Source: Albugo candida (taxonomy: Eukaryota > Oomycota > Peronosporomycetes > Albuginales). Taken from it: a DNA stretch of 64,000 nucleotides. The position numbers and the translations under genes are program-made. The stretch is taken from contig JBDOQK010000011.1 of NCBI GenBank assembly GCA_040437565.1, positions 496,001 to 560,000 on the forward strand. The letters run 5' to 3'. The notes below the pieces were generated by a model. It was not told the origin of the DNA. It made no database searches and saw only the letters and a program-made list of their open reading frames with translations. This document shows, piece by piece, positions 1 to 10,357 of this stretch (positions are counted from its first letter, which is position 1; each line of letters begins with the position of its first letter).

Positions 1-1194
1 CGTGTGGTAAGAATGAGAAGCATGCTCGTTCAGGTTCTCTGTGGCAATATATCAAATTATTTGGTAGCAAGAAGTAAAACTCCAATGGCTCGATCGAATC
101 TATCATTTATGGTAGTGCCTCCGGCCGACTAGCGCAGTAGCCTGATCGTCTTCAATCATGTGGACGCACCCAGCTGGTGGTTGCATCACGAATTAAAATG
201 CAATAACACAATCACGTTATTGGACTATGGCGCTTCTTCTAGCTACTAAGGCGAGAAAGAGGGTACTCGTACCAAGTCAAAACATTACATTTGAAGGACA
301 CGCCTGCTTTGAGTCAGCTTATGAATGCCTCGTACACGCATTCAATTAAAATTTCGCATCACCAGCTCAATTTTGTCGCGTCGAGGTATTAGACGATCAG
401 AATTGAAGGACAAAACCAACAAATAAGCGATCAATATCCAGTAGCTTGATTCCAAAGCTTTGATGTGGAGTGCCCTGATCATGGTCAATTTAGTGTGACG
501 TACATCTTTATAAGTCAACTGCATTTTCAATTCATATCCAACAAAAACTGGATCAGTCTCGTGTCGTGGCGGGGCGATGCAACCACAGCATAGCACTCGC
601 AAGTGTAAGTAACATTTTGAGCTGTTGTAGTGTATGGCATGTTATTTCGGCAGAAGGCAGCAAGTTCAGTTGTCGTAGGATAGACATTTTCTACTTNNNN
701 NNNNNNNNNNNNNNNNNNNNNNNNNNNNNNNNNNNNNNNNNNNNNNNNNNNNNNNNNNNNNNNNNNNNNNNNNNNNNNNNNNNNNNNNNNNNNNNNTGGT
801 TAAGTTAGGTGATAGGAATGGTGTCTCATAATTCCTTGCGTGAAGGTCTACCTTCTCTTTCTTTTCGAACACGAAATCCAACCTCTGTAATAAAGAATGA
901 AATGTGTCTCATACAAAAAGAACGTCAGATGTCGCAACCTACCATAACAGAATACGCGGGTTTCCGTCCCCTTCTATGAAGATTCGTGCAACTTTGCGGA
1001 CTTGATTTAATCGTCTTCAAAATATTTCAAATGTCTTCCCTCCCGCACTTTGCTGAGGTAATTTACAATTCTGCCACTCGTTTTTGATTTGGTCTCATGG
1101 TTATGAAGCACTTAATATGTGGATTGCTTCCGTTCGTTTGTAATCGCGACTCACAGCAAAACGGTGAAGATAAGATTAAGAGTGACGTTTCGGT
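1..1194. other. gene-poor left end
   Basis: No credible gene was recognised here. Open frames are under about 90 codons, lack family motifs and are split by stops. A 100 N gap lies at 697-796; unlike most gaps in this window, its flanks are not copies of each other. Confidence 0.5.
697..796. other. assembly gap, 100 N
   Basis: Run of exactly 100 N. The flanking sequences do not repeat each other. Confidence 0.99.
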
Positions 1195-2372
1195 AAAGTT
1201 TTTCAAGCAAGTTTTAAGCAAGTCAGCAAAATCAAGGCCCAGAAGTATGCAGCTTTCGCAATGGACTATAATATCGTAGATGGCTCATTGGTTTCCCCGT
1301 TCTTGCCTACCAAGTACGAAAATTTTACTTCGCATTTTATCCCGGCGATGTCGAGGACGTGTTTGGGTTTAAAAGTGCGGTAAAAGAAGACGTTTGTGTA
1401 CCGGATTCTATTCAATATGGTACCGGGACGACCATCTCATTAAAAATTTAGTTTCGGAAAGCGAGAAATTTTTTTTCAGAATATGAGCCGAGAAGGAGGA
1501 GGGATTCGACATTGGTAACTATGGAATTAGACCACCAAGGTTTGAACAAATTTGGAGTATATGTTGCCCTTTGGAAGACAGCACTATATGACTTTATGAC
1601 GGATGATATACGTATGCATGAGTGTGCTTCCTTGGCAGATACTGTTGGACATAGACTGCTTTATAAAATGAAGCTATGCGATCAACAAGCACATCTTGAA
1701 TTTGTGCTCAACAACCCTCCTGCAAATAATCGAAAGTTCGATGTTTACAAATATGGCCTACCTGGTGAGCAAGAATTACCAATCAGCATTCCGACTGTCT
1801 TCAAAGAACAGTCTGCGCTCATCACGCCACTGAGTGACAAGAAAGTGACCCCGTACGTGTTCAGTGGGACGCCAAAAGTATATTTGGAAGCTTTGATCAA
1901 CCATTTCGAGCTTAGGATCAAGCCATATCATGTGTTTGGCTCTTCTTTTGATGCAGATGCGGATGGCGTCATGCTTACGGGAAATGGTGTTGCCGTGTAT
2001 GGTGAAGGGATAGTGACTAAAATTGAAGCTGAATTGAAAGGACATACATCTGTCTTCGTTTCAGGGGTAGCAGAAGGTGATTTAAAAATGGTCGATTATG
2101 TGTTAGATAGAGGTGGTTTGGCGCTTATCCACCAGTATGCATTCCCATTAATATCTAGAACGTCTGGCTGGAGTTATCAAAAAGAAATACGGACAAAATC
2201 AGCGGGTCCACATTCAACGTGTCCACTAGCAAGATGTCAAATGGTTGGTTTGAGTTTACAAACAACTCGAAGACTCAACCCAATAACTAACTACAAATCA
2301 ACTGATACACAATTAAAATGTACTGCATCACTATACCGTGCCGTTTTTGTTATCCAACCTGACTCTACATAA
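1195..2372 (+). pseudogene. HAD-family phosphatase-like gene, probably broken
   Basis: Two open stretches in different frames follow each other: about 1195-1382, then 1521-2372 (first ATG at 1521). The second reads, around 1860-2130, as FSGTPKVYLEAL, YHVFGSSFDADADG, GVAVYGEGIVTKI, VFVSGVAEGDLKMVDYVLDR and GLALIHQ. This order resembles phosphoserine-phosphatase-like HAD hydrolases, where a late GD followed by a methionine/valine/aspartate stretch forms motif IV. A clear DxD motif I was not found in one frame with this part, no intron of the usual size joins the two stretches, and the last 70 codons are unlike the family. A decayed copy or a frameshifted gene fits. The family assignment is inference from motif order. 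Confidence 0.4.
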
Positions 2373-4519
2373 TGTCTGTACCCGTTTTCTGTCTGATATG
2401 CGCAACGCCCACTCATTATCAGTACTTCTGCACAATGCAAAGCTTATCCAAAGAGGGGTCCATCGTGTTGCCTTCGATAAGCAATCTGATAGTGCACCGG
2501 ATTTTCGACAGACTGCGGGTCTCGTTTGTGGCCTTATTTGGCTCATGATTGAGCTTGGTCCATGATCTCGTTCAGCTTTATTTGAATTTGAGTATTTCTT
2601 TCTCGATAAGTGCAACACTTTTCGTCGAGCTTGTCTACTGCCATGTGAAAAGTGTGTAGCCTATGCGCACGAGTTGCATGTCATCTCCCGTACGCAAAAT
2701 CTTATAGGCACACCCCTCAGTCAAGTTTCTCTAGTCGCTAAAACGGCATATAATAGGACGGTACTGAACAAGCTTCCTCGTTGCAATGCTAAGCATTTGT
2801 CGACCCCTCCATCCCACCAATAGTAAGGACAAGACGTCTAGGTGACGCTGCTTTGCAGCCGGTATCCTTCGCAGACGCTCTAGGCGATCTGGACCAAGAT
2901 GAGACACCTGCGCGCGTAGAAGTAGAGGAAAAGGAAGCTGCCGAATACTAAGAGTCTGAACAGGAGCCCGCGGATGTCGCCCTGAATCTTCCAGCAATTG
3001 ATAGTCTCCGGTAGTTAAAATCAGCGATGCAGCAAATCAGCATACATATCGGCAAGTGGTCACCTGAGTGCTTGTGGTGGGTTACTTACGACGCATGCAT
3101 CGCTATTGCGCTCTACCCAAGCATCTACATATCTTGGTTCTCTAGCAGGGCTAAGGTGTGCTGAAGTAAATCGCCATTGCCAAAGTCTTCTCAAGTGGAT
3201 AGCAATATGCCTGTAAGCCCCAATATATTTGGTGTATGGTACGCCAACCTGATTGTGATATCTCTTCCCATTGATTGATGGTGAAGGTAGAGGGAACATG
3301 GAAGGTAATGGCACTCAAACGCGATAACAATCTTGCACTTGGCCAATCCACTGCTATGGGGATGATAAATCAAACGATTAAAGAGAGTTCCGGTGATTGT
3401 ACTTTGAATTCTTGTATACGCTATACTGGAGCGCTAAACACATCAACGGATTGAGCATCAGACTTGGTGACTTTCATACTTGATTTTTCGACGAAGTGGT
3501 TACTAACAGCTTTGACAAAATTCGTGAGTAAACGTCGAGATCAAGTCTATATCCTACGACATTTGAGTTTGCCGCTTTGTTCAAGACAATGTCTACTCGG
3601 TCTTGAAATGCGGGCTCTTAGAAACTGTTACATAACAAACCAAATATAGGCATGTTATAATGTGCATCCTTCAATGAATTTAATAGTCACGTGGACGAGA
3701 AATGACAAAGAGTGTCAACGTTCAAGCGAAGAAGCCCACTACTGATGTTGAGTCGAAAATGATCGGATGGAAAATTATCTATGACGCATGCATTGTCAAT
3801 GGGGAAATCAATCACCACGCGTTAGCCTTCAGCCTTACTTGCGATGTTGAGCTTTGTTCTCACGTCCATGGATCGCATATGCAATAAGATTTAGAGACAG
3901 GCACTTATCTTTTTTGATAACGATCAGAGCGTAATTGATGATAGGTGGCTGTATAGTACAAGGGTACAGCGCACGATTGAATGAGTTTGATGATTGCTAT
4001 TCGACGAGTGGAATTCATTGTGTGAAACACATGAAGTGGGACACGTATCCGACTTGAGTACTGGTTGACTATATATCAGCGACGATCAGAAACAAAGTTT
4101 AGCCCTCCCATTCAATATGCACTACTATATATATGGGGCAAATTTATATTTACACACATCGAAATTTAGCACAACTGATGTACGTTGATAGTTTGATCAT
4201 CCGGTCGAAATCTAGAAATAAGGAAACTATGTGCGCATTTCTCATTTGCTTAATGCGCAATTGCCCAGTTGCTCAGTTGCTCAGTTGCTCATACCACACA
4301 GTAGCTCTTTTTTTATAGATTGAGAATGATGACTATAAACAGATGCATTGATGCTTATAAGTGCTTTCAGGGTATGATACTTCCAGCACTTGTTGATTTG
4401 AAGTGTAGTGTATCTGAGCAGGTGACTTTCGCTGTGTAAATACATATTGTACGAACCGGATTTACAAGAAACTTGGGTCTTAAGTGCCCCTAAGTGCGCA
4501 TAGGTCTGTGTCAGAAAAC
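2373..4519. other. intergenic, no gene recognised
   Basis: This is the longest gene-free stretch of the window. Only short unrelated open frames occur. Around 2830-3000 the plus strand gives an acidic stretch interrupted by a stop, and 3060-3370 on the minus strand gives overlapping short frames; both could be remains of a retroelement, but no diagnostic motif was found. A small triplication of an 8-mer (agttgctc) lies near 4267-4291. Confidence 0.45.
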
Positions 4520-5170
4520 ATGAACCTGTCAACAGCGCCGCCACCGCCACCAAGAAGTCCTCCACCGAAAGCCTCGAATCGCAATAAAGTAGAGCATACG
4601 ACGCTGAATAACGAAGTAAATTCAAATAGGAAAGCCACTCTTGATATTGTAGACGTAATTGATTCAAAAAAAGCGTCAAGTGCCTCTGACGGGAGAAGGA
4701 TTCGAGCCACATTTGGAGAAATGTTAGAGCTATTTCACGACGACGACAAGTCAAATGAAGAAGTTTTAGAGCACCTGCAAAATTTATTTGAGGAAGCTGT
4801 CGAGGAGGCAGAACATGAGTTAAGAAATCAGCCTCCGCTCCCTCCTCTTCCTCCCCCTCCAGTACCGATGCATACTCTCGACGATAAAAAAAATAGTTTC
4901 GATTTAAACGAAAAGCCAGCAGCGTCGTCTACTCGCACGCACGCACGAAACATGTTTAACAGCAATAACTCGATCGAATGCATGAAACGAAACCGGCAGG
5001 TTTGTTGATTGTTAGCTTCATACCATCGTATCCTCGTCATATCGTTGATGTAGGGCAATGCATCAGATACTGTGGCCAATAAGATCTTGCGTGCGAACCA
5101 ATCAGCTCGCCCGCAATATCGTCAGCAAAAACCATCCAAGCTTTTGCAAAAATTGGCAAGTCGAACTTGA
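4520..5170 (+). CDS. proline-rich hypothetical protein, two exons
   Basis: About 198 residues. The first exon starts at ATG 4520 and opens with a PPPPPRSPPP stretch, has an acidic helical middle (about residues 70-105, rich in Glu/Leu) and a second proline run (PPLPPLPPPP). I infer an intron at 5000-5053 (54 nt, gtttgt...gtag); with it the frame continues into a basic tail ending at 5170. Without splicing the protein would stop at 5008. Proline runs like these often bind SH3, WW or profilin modules, but no domain identifies the family. Earlier exons cannot be excluded. Function unknown. Confidence 0.55.
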
Positions 5171-5534
5171 TGCGTGTGTGCTAGATGAGCGCTCAAATTT
5201 AAGCTAATATATGTGTACTTTTTGAGAAAGAAATTCACCTTCTATCTTTTGTATGATAGTAGCCAATCAATCTATCCGACCATTCCCTGTGATGCTCTCA
5301 TGTAGTAGCCACTACCCTGCATAGTCGGACCACCTGTTTTAGGTTATTTAATAGTAACGGTTTGCGTATATGAATGACCAGGGCAGTATGCAGCAGGGAT
5401 GTGGTACTGAGCTTTTACGTATTAAATAATGGCCAGTCGATTTACAAATGATCAGTTTCCATATTTCGTCAGGTCGGATAACAAACCAGAGATTGCAAGG
5501 AGCCGACTTTCCCAGTCTTAAACAAACGCTCACA
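5171..5534. other. upstream region of the HSF gene
   Basis: No gene seen. It lies between the proline-rich gene and the heat-shock-factor gene, in tandem on the plus strand, and presumably holds the HSF promoter. No convincing heat-shock element array (repeated nGAAn) was noted. Confidence 0.4.
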
Positions 5535-7336
5535 ATGCCGTCGCAACCGCACACACGCGACAAGACGTCCATCGCCGTTCGTAAATTTTGTGCTACAAAC
5601 TTAGTATCAGCCAGTTGTGCTACAAGAGCAAAATCTTCATCCCGATCACTTCCGCGCTCGTGCACAAAAATGCTCATACTGAAAAAGGAAAATCACATCT
5701 TACCTGCATTTCTATCCAAGACATTCGAAATATTTAGTCATGCTGAATTTGCCGATATTTGCGGGTGGAACGCGGCTGGTGATACTATCATCGTTACGTA
5801 TTTGGAGGCATTTGTCTCACAAGTCCTGCCACGATTTTTTAAGCACCGTAATTTCCCGTCTTTTGTGAGGCAATTGAATATATATGGCTTCCACAAGACC
5901 GTCCTCGATTCCAGACGTCTTGAGTTCCAGCATCCATTCTTCAAAAGGAATCGTCCAGAATTACTTCAATATATAAGACGGAAAAGTTCAGTGAGCAACA
6001 CAGGTCCAGTTGAACCTGTACGTGCAATGCCTTTTAGTGGAGAAGAAGCAGAAAATGACTTTGTTGTGACTCAGAGTACTACCTTGAAGCACCGACAAGG
6101 AATCACGGGCACTCTTTTGCATGAAATAAAAGTCTTGTCGGAAAAAAATGAAGCGATGGAAAAACGTTTGATGGAATTGGAAGCGGATACGAATGTCAGT
6201 ACTGAGAGCATTCAATTAGTCTCGTGCACGACTCATACTTATTCTATCTTGTAGAGCGTCAGAAACGACCATCATAAATTGTGGAAGCACGTAGATGCTA
6301 CTCATGGTAAGCAGTGTTTGATGCAAGAGAAGATGCGAGCAATTATGTGGAGTTTATACACGGATTATCGTAAAACACAAAGCAGCATCGCAAATTGCGG
6401 CCCACAGATGTTGACTGACGAGTATGTTGTTTGCAGAATCAATCTTGTTGCTCTTTCTAAGTCGCTTTGATTCTTGAAGGTACCAAAATACTATGAGTAT
6501 CGTCGGCTCTAGCGACTTTCGAGACGTGATGCGATACCTTGCAATGGAGGACACTTCCATGCTGATACCTGTTACACCAAAAAAGGGAGAAAGCTCGCCA
6601 ATAAATTCACGAAATCGAGGTTTTTCTCAAGTTTGTGATGGATCGAAGGATGATTTGAACCTTGCTGGTACGAGCTCATCTAACTTGTTTGTTAGAGTGG
6701 CTGTCATATGATTTATCTCAATAGATCACACGCACAAACAGAATGATATGAATGTATCAACGAAAACGTCTTATACCATGAATGATAGCACAACCGAGAC
6801 CGCATTCATCCACACAACGTCATACCAGTTTTCAACTATGGATCCGAGTCAATTTTATCAGAAAGAACGATACTCGAACACAGTATCGATGCCTCCGTTG
6901 ATGACGACATTCGCACATCATCATACGCAGTCTCCCAGGAACGCATCATCTCCAGCTTTCCACGAAGAATTCCATGCCAGTAATGTTGAGGTACTAGAAC
7001 TCACACACAGGAATCTACCCAATATTTTCAATTCGGACTCGCATTCGTGTGGCGTACGTGACAGAAATTATCACTCGAATTGGCTGTTTTCATTCTGATT
7101 CTGTCTCTGTTGCATCGTATAGCTTTTTTTCGATAAATTAGAAACTCATGCGTCTCCACTACTTGAAGAGTGTGATGTTGGGTGTCTTCATACTCTACTC
7201 CAAGTGAGTTGAATCATCCGTTTGTGTTGTTGAGACTCTCTAACTTGCTTCATCTTTTTTTACCCTGATTTAGTCTGATAACGAGAAGGACTTCATGATG
7301 TCGACCTTTTCGGAAGAAAGCGCTTTGACCACTTGA
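5535..7336 (+). CDS. heat shock factor-type transcription factor
   Basis: Nuclear DNA-binding regulator. The HSF-type DNA-binding domain begins near 5699 (LPAFLSKTFEIF) and carries the recognition helix FPSFVRQLNIYGFHK, followed by FKRNRPELLQYIRRK. A leucine-rich segment (about 6100-6190) may be the oligomerisation coiled coil. I infer six exons: 5535-6194, 6255-6421, 6480-6667, 6725-7053, 7123-7203 and 7274-7336. The summed length is an exact multiple of three and gives about 495 residues. ATG 5535 is the first plausible start; a shorter start at 5670 (MLILKKENHILPAF) would keep the whole domain. The tail is polar and Ser/Thr-rich without a recognised domain. Oomycetes carry several HSF genes, so orthology is not assigned. 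Confidence 0.85.
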
Positions 7337-7462
7337 GAGAAACAAACAGAGGGAATCGTAATTGACGCCTCAATTATTGGGAAAGCTGTGTCTGGCTAGG
7401 TAGTAAAATTGTCGACGCGGTGCGAGTAATAAATTTCGGAAACTTAACACTAAATTATTCGA

Positions 7463-9251
7463 ATGAACAACGCTCAGATATATATGTTGAATGCGGAATT
7501 ACGTAATTTAACTCAGACGCTTGGTCTCTCCAACATTGAGGTAGAGCAGCGAAAGAAAATTTTTGCTGAGCTTAGAGAGTTGATCATGACACACTTCCCA
7601 TCTACGCATGTAAATTTGTTTGGGTCGTCCAGGCACGGCCTTGAGACTTTCCGTAGCGATTTGGATATTCTTGTGAGCAATAAAAGGATAGAGAGTAAGT
7701 ATATATACGTAGCAGCTGAAGACGAAGGAGAAGAAGACGACGAAGTGGTTACTTTTAGCCTCAACGTGATCGTGCCTTCACAAAATGCNNNNNNNNNNNN
7801 NNNNNNNNNNNNNNNNNNNNNNNNNNNNNNNNNNNNNNNNNNNNNNNNNNNNNNNNNNNNNNNNNNNNNNNNNNNNNNNNNNNNNNNNAAATTTTTGCTG
7901 AGCTTAGAGAGTTGATCATGACACACTTCCCATCTACGCATGTAAATTTGTTTGGGTCGTCCAGGCACGGCCTTGAGACTTTCCGTAGCGATTTGGATAT
8001 TCTTGTGAGCAATAAAAGGATAGAGAGTAAGTATATATACGTAGCAGCTGAAGACGAAGGAGAAGAAGACGACGAAGTGGTTACTTTTAGCCTCAACGTG
8101 ATCGTGCCTTCACAAAATGCAGATCTGGCAGCATTCCGCACGGACCCATCCAATGCACCACTGATAAGACTTGTAAAAAGTTCGGCTCCGAATTTAGCGA
8201 GTCGACGTGGTTCGCCATGGAATCATAAACAGCGACATTGCGCTATCGAATTTCTACGCGAATTGCAACTACTCATACAGTCAAAGCGAGAGGATTTTCA
8301 CATTCGACAAATCTTTCGTGCAAAAGTTCCGATTCTCATGCTTCAGCACAAAAAATCAAATCGCTCTATCGATCTCGGCGTTGATACTGAGAACGGATCC
8401 GATGAGCTGGATTCCACCAGTCTTATCTGTGAGTTTCAACGATTGTACGGCTTGCCTTTCAAAAATCTGGTGCTTTTTTTGAAAGAGTATATGCATCAGA
8501 ATGGTCTTGATAAGCCTTATACTGGAGGTATCGGAAGTTTTCGTCTGTATGTAATGGTGGCGTTCATTCTCTGTGAAAATGCAGCGAGCATTGGGTACAA
8601 AAGGAAACGATGTGCTGCATCGACCGATTTCGAGCTTATGATGCGCTTCTTTGCTGTATATGGTAATGCGGACGAGATACATTTGACGCATGAAACTTGT
8701 CTTCAAATGCATAACTTCAAGTCGGAGACTAGATGTGTGGATTTTCACTCGGTTTTTCGGCTTCAGGATTGTGTGAAATCGTTTTCGAAAACGTATCGTC
8801 AGCTTCGCAACGGTGATCGTCCAAGTACGATACTCACTGAAAAGTCGAATTGTGAGCACAAGCGATTGGATCTCGAATGTATTAAATCAAAGAAGCGTCG
8901 TAAGCGACGACGACTGTTAGTACGTGATAAGTCGCAAACCTTGTGAGACTACCATACCGAGCCTAAAAAGCNNNNNNNNNNNNNNNNNNNNNNNNNNNNN
9001 NNNNNNNNNNNNNNNNNNNNNNNNNNNNNNNNNNNNNNNNNNNNNNNNNNNNNNNNNNNNNNNNNNNNNNNGATTGTGTGAAATCGTTTTCGAAAACGTA
9101 TCGTCAGCTTCGCAACGGTGATCGTCCAAGTACGATACTCACTGAAAAGTCGAATTGTGAGCACAAGCGATTGGATCTCGAATGTATTAAATCAAAGAAG
9201 CGTCGTAAGCGACGACGACTGTTAGTACGTGATAAGTCGCAAACCTTGTGA
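7463..9251 (+). CDS. Trf4/PAPD5-like non-canonical poly(A) polymerase
   Basis: Predicted nuclear RNA nucleotidyltransferase adding A tails, as in TRAMP-type RNA surveillance. The catalytic core shows the GSS motif and DLD pair (NLFGSSRHG, FRSDLDIL), a candidate third Asp (RSIDLGVD), and the central/PAP-associated region (LVLFLKEYMHQNGL, GGIGSFRLYVMVAF). The C-terminus is Lys/Arg-rich (KKRRKRRR), possibly a nuclear signal. Two 100 N gaps with flanking duplications (7557-8120 and 8767-9276) interrupt the gene. Removing one copy and the Ns from each leaves one uninterrupted 383-residue frame from ATG 7463. A stop also occurs at 8944-8946 in the first copy of the second duplication. It converges on the CacyBP gene 17 bp away. 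Confidence 0.85.
7557..8120. repeat. gap-flanking direct duplication, 232 bp
   Basis: 7557-7788 recurs at 7889-8120 around the N gap 7789-7888. The copies appear identical. It lies in the Trf4-like gene. Confidence 0.95.
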
Positions 9252-9276
9252 GACTACCATACCGAGCCTAAAAAGC
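8767..9276. repeat. gap-flanking direct duplication, 205 bp
   Basis: 8767-8971 recurs at 9072-9276 around the N gap 8972-9071. The copies appear identical. It carries the 3' end of the Trf4-like gene and reaches the CacyBP stop. Confidence 0.95.
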
Positions 9277-10183
9277 AGCCCCGCTTTTGGCTCTAGACTC
9301 CGTCCAGGCTTTGGCAATTGTTTTTTTCATTTCATCATCACCTTCCTCGTACATGTTCTACACCCATCAAGCATGATAAGCATTTATTATAAACGAGCGT
9401 GACAAAATCTACCTTCATTAAATCCATTATTCCGGCCGCAGGATCGCTAGAAGTTGGCTTATTCGAAGATGATGGGTTCTTTGATGTCAAACTTGTCCAG
9501 CTTGTATTCTTATCTTCTTTTTTTAAGATAATCGTAATGCGATTCTTTTTGATGCGGTACTTGCACTCCGAAGGCACGATTGGCTTGTCCAAGTTCGATA
9601 CAACCAGTCTATACCCAAGAATTAGATTACATCAATAGACCGCTCGGCGATAATACCGGTAATTAGCGTCGTGAAGATCTAGAATCTGCAAAGACGCATC
9701 AGAAATTTGTTCACAGCTTGGTAAGCTTCACATACTTTCAAGTCAAGAGAAGTTTTCGTAAAATTACACTGGATGTTATCGGAAGGTAACTCTCCGACGC
9801 CATCCACGCCTGTTGTGATGTAAATCATTACTTTGTCCTTTCCAAATCCTACCATTTGATTCTGAGCCAACAGCGCTAAGATGCTACCGACTATTCGTAC
9901 CTTCATCTTCCCATCCAAATCGCGAGATACTACTAAATTCCGTTAGGTCACTACCACTGGATGTTTTGGTTGGCGCGGTTGAGCTTAATTTGACTGGTTC
10001 CGGTGCCAAATGGACGGATGAAGTGTTCCTTTTTCCATCTTCCGCAAGCGCGGCATGTTGCTGTTTCGTTGCTAGCAACGTTTGTAGATCACGCTTATTT
10101 CCTTCCGTCCTCACGTGTTGTGAAATAATTTCCTTCAGCTCTTGGATTTCTGCTGTCATTTCGGTATTCGTGTTTCCGATCAT
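9268..10183 (-). CDS. CACYBP: calcyclin-binding protein / Siah-interacting protein (CS domain)
   Basis: Adaptor of SCF/Siah-type ubiquitination and relative of SGT1. I infer five exons joined by four introns of 48-55 nt; the sum is 711 nt, giving 236 residues, close to the human length. The N-terminal helix contains MTAEIQELKEIISQH. The CS/p23-like domain reads KVMIYITTGVDGVG, SLDLKILDLHDANYRLVVSN, LDKPIVPSECKYRIKKNRI and ILKKEDKNTSW. The SGS-type tail reads GIMDLMK then NMYEEGDDEMKKTIAKAW, which is typical of CacyBP. ATG 10183 was chosen; 10159 is an alternative. The stop lies inside the second copy of a gap-flanking duplication. It diverges from the zinc-finger gene, whose start is 175 bp away. 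Confidence 0.88.
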
Positions 10184-10357
10184 TTTGGTAACTGGGGAAT
10201 GAATCTGGATTTTGTTCCCGTGTTCTAGAATCCCTTTTCGTTCAATCAAAACATCTCGCAGCGAATAACATCCAATCAATGTGTGGGCATATCACATGCA
10301 TTAATGCTGCAGATTTCTTCATCTTTAGTTACTAGAAATTACGGTGCGCTATAGCGA

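Noticed and set aside
2730-3375. Possible remnant of a copia-type retroelement on either strand
   Set aside because: Only short disrupted frames; no integrase, reverse transcriptase or RNase H motif could be read with confidence, and no LTR pair was seen.
4267-4291. Triplicated 8-mer as a CRISPR-like or regulatory array
   Set aside because: Three contiguous short copies with no spacers; simple slippage explains it and the genome is eukaryotic.
7557-8120. Genuine tandem exon duplication in the Trf4-like gene
   Set aside because: The copies are identical, end exactly at a standard-size gap, and keeping both breaks the frame; an assembly artefact is simpler.
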